A stretch of DNA of 64,000 nt from Streptomyces sp. NRRL S-350. Lineage in GTDB: Bacteria > Actinomycetota > Actinomycetes > Streptomycetales > Streptomycetaceae. How positions within the stretch are numbered: position 1 is the stretch's first letter; each line of letters begins with the position of its first letter. A model generated the notes under the pieces. It searched no databases and had not been told where the DNA came from. It was given only the letters and a program-made list of their open reading frames with translations. The DNA lies in the NCBI RefSeq assembly GCF_000719705.1, contig NZ_JOHO01000004.1, positions 124,001 to 188,000 of the forward strand. Direction: 5' to 3'. Positions 59,500 through 64,000 of the stretch are shown here, one piece after another. The position numbers and the translations under genes are program-made.

Positions 59500-60855
59500 A
59501 TGACCGCCCCGCCGCCCAACGACACCTCGCCGGCCCCGCGCCCCGCCGGACGCGGGCACGACCGGGAGATCCTCGCCCTGGCCGTCCCCGCCTTCGGGGC
59601 CCTGGTCGCCGAGCCGCTCTTCCTGATGGCGGACTCGGCGATCGTCGGCCACCTCGGCACCCCCCAGCTGGCCGGGGTCGGCGTCGCCTCCGCCGCGCTC
59701 GCCACGGCGACCGGCGTGTTCGTCTTCCTCGCCTACGCCACCACCGCGGCGGTCGCCCGGCGGATCGGTGCCGGCGACCGCCGCGGCGCCGTGCAGCAGG
59801 GCGTCGACGGCATCTGGCTCGCGCTCGGCCTGGCCGTCCCGGTGGTCCTGCTGACCCTGCTGCTCGCCCCCTGGGTGGCCGACGCGCTCGGTGCCTCGCA
59901 CACCGCCGCGCCGTACGCGGTGACGTACCTGCGGATCAGCTCCCTGGGCATCCCCGCGATGCTCATGGTGATGGCCGCCACCGGCGTGCTGCGCGGGCTC
60001 CAGGACACCCGCACCCCGCTGGTGTTCGCCGTCGCGGGCTTCGCCGCCAACCTCGGCCTGAACGCGGGCCTGGTGTACGGGGCCGGGCTCGGGGTGGCCG
60101 GCTCGGCCTGGGGCACCGTCATCGCGCAGACCGCGATGGCCGCCGTCTACCTCGTGGTGGTGGTCCGCGGCGCCCGCCGGGAGCGGGCGTCGCTGCGGCC
60201 GGACGCGGCCGGCATCCGGGCCTGCGCGAAGGCCGGCGGTCCGCTGCTGGTCCGGACGGTCAGCCTGCGCGCGGTGCTGATGATCGCGACGGCGGTGGCC
60301 GCCCGGCTGGGCGACGACCAGGTGGCCGCGCACCAGATCACCATGGCGCTGTTCAGCTTCCTGGCCTTCGCGCTGGACGCGATCGCGATCGCCGGCCAGG
60401 CCATCATCGGCCGCTACCTGGGCGCCTCGGACGTCCCGGGCGCCAGGGCCGCCACCCGGCGGATGGTCGAGTGGGGCATCGGTTCCGGGGTGGTGCTCGG
60501 CCTGCTGGTGGTGGTGGCGCGGCCGCTGTACGTCCCGCTGTTCACGCCCGATCCGGCCGTGCGGGCCCAGTTGGACACGGCCCTGCTGCTGCTCGCGCTC
60601 AGCCAGCCGGTCTCCGGTCTGGTCTTCGTGCTGGACGGCGTGCTGATGGGCGCCGGGGACGGCCCCTACCTGGCCCGGGCGGCGCTCGCCACGCTGGCGG
60701 TGTTCGCCCCGGCGGCCCTCGCGGTGCCCGCCGTCGACGCCGGGCTGGCCGGGCTCTGGTGGGCGATGAACCTGTTCATGCTGGTCCGTGCCGGCTTCCT
60801 GGTCCGGCGCGCCCGCGGTGGCGAGTGGCTCGTCACCGGGGCCGTGCGGGGGTAG
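59500..60855 (+). CDS. MATE-family efflux transporter (DinF-like)
   Basis: A 451-residue, 12-helix exporter. Typical sequences: HDREILALAVPAFGALVAEPLFLMADSAIVGHLGTPQLAGVGVASA in the first helix pair, YLRISSLGIPAMLMVMAATGVLRGLQDTRTPLVF, and GDDQVAAHQITMALFSFLAFALDAIAIAGQAIIGRYLGA. The last half has GLWWAMNLFMLVRAGFLVRRAR. ATG 59500 was chosen by match to homologues and GGAG upstream; ATG 59482 is an alternative and overlaps a DnaA-box-like motif. The substrate is unknown (multidrug or oxidised metabolite). Confidence 0.93.
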   Translation: MTAPPPNDTSPAPRPAGRGHDREILALAVPAFGALVAEPLFLMADSAIVGHLGTPQLAGVGVASAALATATGVFVFLAYATTAAVARRIGAGDRRGAVQQGVDGIWLALGLAVPVVLLTLLLAPWVADALGASHTAAPYAVTYLRISSLGIPAMLMVMAATGVLRGLQDTRTPLVFAVAGFAANLGLNAGLVYGAGLGVAGSAWGTVIAQTAMAAVYLVVVVRGARRERASLRPDAAGIRACAKAGGPLLVRTVSLRAVLMIATAVAARLGDDQVAAHQITMALFSFLAFALDAIAIAGQAIIGRYLGASDVPGARAATRRMVEWGIGSGVVLGLLVVVARPLYVPLFTPDPAVRAQLDTALLLLALSQPVSGLVFVLDGVLMGAGDGPYLARAALATLAVFAPAALAVPAVDAGLAGLWWAMNLFMLVRAGFLVRRARGGEWLVTGAVRG

Positions 60856-60873
60856 CCCCTCCCGGGAACGACC

Positions 60874-60905
60874 GAGGGCCGGGCTCCCGAAGGAGCCCGG
60901 CCCTC
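60874..60905. terminator. Bidirectional hairpin between MATE gene and rplI
   Basis: Perfect 14-bp stem GAGGGCCGGGCTCC / GGAGCCCGGCCCTC with a CGAA loop, between two convergent genes. Confidence 0.88.
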
Positions 60906-60923
60906 AGGCCACTGCTACGGAAC

Positions 60924-61370
60924 TCAGGCAGCGACGACCGCGATGTCCAGGTTGGCCTGGACGTCGGAGTGCAGCTTGACCGAGACCTTGTGGGTGCCCA
61001 CGGTCTTGATCGGCGAGGCGATCGCGACGGCGCGCTTGTCCACCGAGGGGCCGCCGGCGGCCTTGATGGCCTGGACGACGTCGGCCTGGGTCACCGAGCC
61101 GAACAGACGGCCGGCCTCGCCCGAGCGGACGGCCAGCTTGACCTGGACGCCCTCCAGCTTGCCCTTGACCTCGTTGGCGGCCTCGAGCGTCTGGATCTCG
61201 TGGATCTTGCGGGCGCGACGGATGGCGTCGACGTCCTTCTGACCACCCTTGGTCCAGCGGATGGCGAAGCCACGCGGAACCAGGTAGTTGCGGGCGTAGC
61301 CGTCCTTGACCTCGACGACCTCGCCGGCGGAGCCGAGACCCGGCACCTCGTGCGTGAGGATGATCTTCAT
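60924..61370 (-). CDS. rplI: 50S ribosomal protein L9
   Basis: A 148-residue two-domain ribosomal protein. The N-terminal rRNA-binding domain [43 protein letters not shown] is diagnostic. A long connecting helix ([25 protein letters not shown]) leads to the C-terminal domain with [13 protein letters not shown] and [22 protein letters not shown]. It is the last gene of rpsF-ssb-rpsR-rplI, 17 nt behind rpsR. Confidence 0.98.
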   Translation of the reverse strand: MKIILTHEVPGLGSAGEVVEVKDGYARNYLVPRGFAIRWTKGGQKDVDAIRRARKIHEIQTLEAANEVKGKLEGVQVKLAVRSGEAGRLFGSVTQADVVQAIKAAGGPSVDKRAVAIASPIKTVGTHKVSVKLHSDVQANLDIAVVAA

Positions 61371-61387
61371 TACTTGGTCACCCTCTC

Positions 61388-61624
61388 TTAGCGCGCGGTG
61401 CTGGTGTAGGGCAGCAGCGCCATCTCACGGCTGTTCTTCACGGCCGTGGCGACGTCACGCTGGTGCTGGGTGCAGTTGCCGGTGACCCGGCGGGCACGGA
61501 TCTTGCCACGGTCGGAGATGTACTTCCGCAGCAGGTTCGTGTCCTTGTAGTCAACGTAGTTGACCTTGTCCTTGCAGAAGACGCAAACCTTCTTCTTCGG
61601 CTTGCGAGCAGGCGGCTTCGCCAT
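61388..61624 (-). CDS. rpsR: 30S ribosomal protein S18 (zinc-ribbon type)
   Basis: A 78-residue protein with the conserved [37 protein letters not shown]. It has cysteines in VCVFC and a third in TGNC, so it is the zinc-binding (C+) form; many actinobacteria also carry a cysteine-free paralogue elsewhere. S18 pairs with S6 in the ribosome. ATG 61624; [12 protein letters not shown] is the usual basic start. Confidence 0.97.
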   Translation of the reverse strand: MAKPPARKPKKKVCVFCKDKVNYVDYKDTNLLRKYISDRGKIRARRVTGNCTQHQRDVATAVKNSREMALLPYTSTAR

Positions 61625-61704
61625 TGTGTGCTCCATTTGGGGTTCACGGCCCGGCGGGCGTCCGGGGACGCCGACGGCCGGGCCGCACGAAATCTGTCAG
61701 CTCT

Positions 61705-62313
61705 TTAGAACGGGGGCTCTTCCGAGAAGCCGCTGCCACCGGACGGGGCACCCCAGCCGCCGCCCTGGTTGCCACCGGACGGGGCGCTGGACGCCCAGGG
61801 GTCCTCGGAGGGGCCGGACTGGCCACCGGAGTTTCCACCCCAGTTGCCGCCCTGCTGGCCGCCTCCGCCGCCCCAACCGCCCTGGCCGCCGCCCTGCTGG
61901 CCGCCGAAGCCGCCACCGGAACCGCCGGAACCGCCGGGACCGCCGGACCGGTTGGCCCGGGTGACCTTGGCGGTCGCCGAGCGCAGGCTCGGGCCGACCT
62001 CGTCGACCTCGACCTCGAAGACCGTCCGCTTCTCGCCTTCCTTGGTCTCGTAAGACCGCTGGCGCAGTCGGCCCTGCACGATGACGCGCATGCCGCGCTG
62101 CAGCGACTCGGCCACGTTCTCCGCCGGCTGCCGCCAGACGTTGCACGTGAGGAAGAGGCTCTCGCCGTCCTTCCACTCGTTCGTCTGACGGTCGAAGGTG
62201 CGGGGGGTGGACGCGATGCGGAACTTCGCGACCGCCGCACCCGACGGGGTGAAGCGCAGCTCGGGGTCGTCGACGAGATTGCCGACGAGGGTGATGACGG
62301 TCTCGCCTGCCAT
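61705..62313 (-). CDS. ssb: Single-stranded DNA-binding protein
   Basis: A 202-residue SSB. OB fold in residues 1-110 ([94 protein letters not shown]), then a Gly/Gln-rich linker with repeated GGG-Q blocks, and the protein-interaction tip SEEPPF. The tip recruits replication and repair proteins. It sits between rpsF and rpsR, as in most bacteria; the 80-bp gap after it suggests some uncoupling from rpsR. A parS site lies directly upstream. Confidence 0.97.
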   Translation of the reverse strand: MAGETVITLVGNLVDDPELRFTPSGAAVAKFRIASTPRTFDRQTNEWKDGESLFLTCNVWRQPAENVAESLQRGMRVIVQGRLRQRSYETKEGEKRTVFEVEVDEVGPSLRSATAKVTRANRSGGPGGSGGSGGGFGGQQGGGQGGWGGGGGQQGGNWGGNSGGQSGPSEDPWASSAPSGGNQGGGWGAPSGGSGFSEEPPF

Positions 62314-62352
62314 GGTGGTGATGACCTCTCGGGAAGATGTCCGTTCACCGCT

Positions 62353-62366
62353 GTTTCACGTGAAAC
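62353..62366. other. parS site (ParB-binding), second perfect copy
   Basis: GTTTCACGTGAAAC, identical to the copy at 7409. It is in the 96-bp gap between rpsF and ssb, so ParB binding here would lie inside a highly expressed operon. Confidence 0.85.
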
Positions 62367-62409
62367 AACGGACGCGAGCTACCCGAGACCCGAAGGCCTC
62401 AGAGGTGGC

Positions 62410-62700
62410 TCAGTGGGTGTCCGGGCGCAGGACCTTGGTCCGCAGAACCGACTCGCTCAGGCCCATCTGGCGGTCGAGCTCCTTGACGACCTCAGGCGTG
62501 GCCTTCAGGTCGATGACCGAGTAGATGCCCTCGGACTGCTTGTTGATCTCGTAAGCCAGACGGCGACGACCCCAGGTGTCGACCTTCTCCACCTTGCCGC
62601 CGCCGTTGCGGACGACAGTGAGGAAGTTCTCGATCAGGGGGGAGACAGCGCGCTCCTCGACCGACGGGTCGAGGATCACCATCACCTCGTAGTGACGCAT
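62410..62700 (-). CDS. rpsF: 30S ribosomal protein S6
   Basis: A 96-residue protein: [94 protein letters not shown], a full-length S6. ATG 62700 follows a near-perfect AAAGGAGGTG ribosome-binding site. It is the first gene of the rpsF-ssb-rpsR-rplI operon. Its leader contains a small hairpin that could serve in autoregulation by the S6:S18 complex. Confidence 0.98.
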   Translation of the reverse strand: MRHYEVMVILDPSVEERAVSPLIENFLTVVRNGGGKVEKVDTWGRRRLAYEINKQSEGIYSVIDLKATPEVVKELDRQMGLSESVLRTKVLRPDTH

Positions 62701-63020
62701 GGGTAACCCACCTCCTTTGGACTCAACGGCCACGGTCTCTCCGTGGCAGGAGGGTTGTGCGTAGCGTCGGCACCGGAGCAGTGACGACTCCGGCCCACCG
62801 TAACGGCCGGGTCGGACAGTCGGGCCCCGCACCACCCGGAAGGGGGTGTCACCCGGAAGAGGGCGCAGGGGGGCACAACTACACCAGTGCAGACGGCACA
62901 GCCTACCCGCACCCGTACGGCCGAACAAAATGCATAGGGGTTGTGAGACCGGCCCAACCGCCGCAATCTGGACGGAACGGGATTCCTGCCCGTTCGTCTC
63001 CACGCCAGGAGGTGGGACAC
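62701..63020. promoter_or_regulatory. Divergent region between rpsF and a small membrane-protein gene
   Basis: 320 bp without a gene. For rpsF (minus strand) it holds the AAAGGAGGTG ribosome-binding site at 62709-62718 and a leader stem GCCACGG-N5-CCGTGGC (62729-62747). A direct repeat CACCCGGAAG occurs twice around 62833-62860. For the plus-strand gene a GGAGGTGGG ribosome-binding site precedes ATG 63021. Confidence 0.5.
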
Positions 63021-63320
63021 ATGGCCCAGTCCGTCCACCGCATGCCCGCGCTCACGCTGAACACCGACGGCCACCCGCACCCCCGCGAGAACACCCTGGT
63101 GGCGCTCACCGCCGTCATGGGCGTCATCGCCTTCACCACCTCGTTCTTCCACAACCTGCACCTGCTGTCGTCGTGGACCGGCCTGGCCGGCATCGTCACG
63201 GGGCTCTGGGGCATGTTCGTCTCGGTCACCACCGCCGAGCGGTTCGTCCTGATGATCACGCTCGGCGCCTCCGCGATCGGGTTCTACCTCGGCATCGCCC
63301 GCGGCGGCCTCTGGGGCTGA
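63021..63320 (+). CDS. Small membrane protein, hypothetical
   Basis: A 99-residue protein with about three membrane helices: [48 protein letters not shown], and [24 protein letters not shown] clear ribosome-binding site (CAGGAGGTGGG) and ATG 63021 support it. It diverges from the ribosomal-protein operon and precedes the FemX-like gene on the same strand. The function is unknown; I recall a conserved protein of this kind at the same place in Streptomyces. Confidence 0.75.
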   Translation: MAQSVHRMPALTLNTDGHPHPRENTLVALTAVMGVIAFTTSFFHNLHLLSSWTGLAGIVTGLWGMFVSVTTAERFVLMITLGASAIGFYLGIARGGLWG

Positions 63321-63501
63321 CCCCCGGGAGCGACCGACCGACCAGGAACCCCCGGCGCCCCCGCCGCGTATCTGCAAGGGACAGGTACCGCGACGGGGGC
63401 GCCGTCGTGCCCGCCCGACACGGGCCCCGGGGCCCCGGACGATAGGGTCAGCCCCAGAACCTGGGGCCCACCGCAGCCCGACCGACGAGGAGCACCGAGC
63501 A

Positions 63502-64000
63502 ATGAGCCTGCGCCTGAGGACGATCACCCGCGAGGAGCACCTCGCCTTCATCAGGAGCCGCGCCTCGGCCAGCCACATGCAGGTGCCGTCGTGGGGCGAC
63601 GTGAAGGCCGAGTGGCGGTCCGAGTCGATCGGCTGGTTCGACGAGGCCAACCAGCTCGTCGGCGCCGGCCTGGTGCTCTACCGCCAGCTGCCGAAGCTCA
63701 AGCGCTACCTGGCCTACCTGCCCGAGGGCCCGGTCATCGACTGGTTCGACCGCGACCTCGACCGCTGGCTCTCCCCGATGCTGGCGCACCTGAAGTCGCA
63801 GGGCGCGTTCTCGGTGAAGATGGGCCCGCCGGTGGTCATCCGCCGCTGGAACGCCCCCACCATCAAGGAGGCCATCGCCGCCAAGCAGGCCAAGCGCCTG
63901 CGCGACGTCGAGGCCGACTGGTACGAGGCCCGCGCCTTCGAGGTGGCCGACCGGCTGCGCAAGGCCGGCTGGCTGCAGGGCGAGGACGGCGGCGCCGGCT
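63502..64000 (+). CDS. FemX-like peptidoglycan bridge-forming transferase, 3' end outside window
   Basis: The first 166 residues of a FemAB-family aminoacyl-tRNA-dependent transferase: MSLRLRTITREEHLAFIRSRASASHMQVPSWGDVKAEWRSESIGWFD is the family N-terminus, followed by GAGLVLYRQLPKLKRYLAYLPEGPVIDW and the LAHLKSQGAFSVKMGPPVVIRRWN segment. Such enzymes add the first interpeptide-bridge residue (glycine in Streptomyces) to lipid II or its nucleotide precursor. ATG 63502 follows a GAGGAG ribosome-binding site 10 nt upstream. The gene runs off the window. Confidence 0.9.
   Translation, partial: MSLRLRTITREEHLAFIRSRASASHMQVPSWGDVKAEWRSESIGWFDEANQLVGAGLVLYRQLPKLKRYLAYLPEGPVIDWFDRDLDRWLSPMLAHLKSQGAFSVKMGPPVVIRRWNAPTIKEAIAAKQAKRLRDVEADWYEARAFEVADRLRKAGWLQGEDGGAG

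Overview
The window looks like a chromosomal segment of a high-GC Gram-positive actinomycete, most probably Streptomyces, Kitasatospora or a close relative in the Streptomycetaceae. The grounds are extreme GC bias at third codon positions, frequent GTG starts, an Lsr2-type nucleoid protein, a bacterial proteasome activator, a Ppm1-type polyprenol-phosphate-mannose synthase, mycothiol-family (DinB-like) enzymes, a FemX-like ligase, and two perfect copies of the 14-bp Streptomyces-type ParB site GTTTCACGTGAAAC. The parS sites and the dnaB-rplI-rpsR-ssb-rpsF block suggest that the right end points toward oriC, although dnaA, dnaN and oriC are not in the window.

Left part (1-12 kb): the tail of a class I/II aminotransferase, a metallo-beta-lactamase-fold protein, a DUF2617 protein, a membrane-anchored spermidine-synthase-like protein, an SRPBCC/CoxG-like membrane protein, pyrE, a DedA membrane protein, class II fructose-bisphosphate aldolase, DUF3151 and DUF3152 proteins and a lipoprotein. 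pyrE and dedA converge on a perfect hairpin that carries parS.

Purine block (12-29 kb): purS-purQ-purL form an overlapping minus-strand operon that diverges from an lsr2-like gene. Two identical tRNA-Gly(GCC) genes follow, then an ABC exporter with a NarL-type two-component pair. Next come purC, a dimethylformamidase-beta-like protein, a degenerate M48-like membrane protein, purD and a SLATT-like two-helix membrane protein. Together these genes supply several steps of de novo IMP synthesis: PurD, PurSQL and PurC are present, while PurF, PurN, PurM, PurE/K, PurB and PurH are not in the window.

Central part (29-43 kb): a hypothetical protein, a GntR regulator, a nitrilase-family hydrolase, a DinB-like enzyme, a frameshifted BRO-N gene with an internal 31-bp perfect palindrome, an MFS transporter, an M64 peptidase, a BenE transporter, and a branched-chain 2-oxoacid dehydrogenase operon (E1alpha-E1beta-E2). 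The operon diverges from an orphan NarL-family response regulator.

Right part (43-64 kb): an aminoglycoside-phosphotransferase-fold protein converges on two consecutive Ser/Thr protein kinases. These are followed by the proteasome activator bpa, a PDQ-repeat surface protein, a quinone oxidoreductase, a potassium channel with an NAD-binding domain, molybdenum-cofactor genes (moeA, DUF6457, mobA), an MBL protein, ppm divergent from manA (mannose supply), dnaB, a cluster of DnaA-box-like motifs, a MATE exporter, the ribosomal-protein/ssb operon, a small membrane protein and the start of a FemX-like gene.

Most genes are conserved housekeeping genes. The less ordinary signals are the DnaA-box cluster between dnaB and the MATE gene, parS inside a terminator hairpin, the broken BRO gene with its palindrome, two apparent gene remnants, a pseudo-peptidase, and many starts with a -10-like hexamer 6-9 nt upstream, as expected for leaderless transcripts. 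I saw no CRISPR array, insertion sequence, prophage or obvious biosynthetic gene cluster, and no convincing new multi-gene system.
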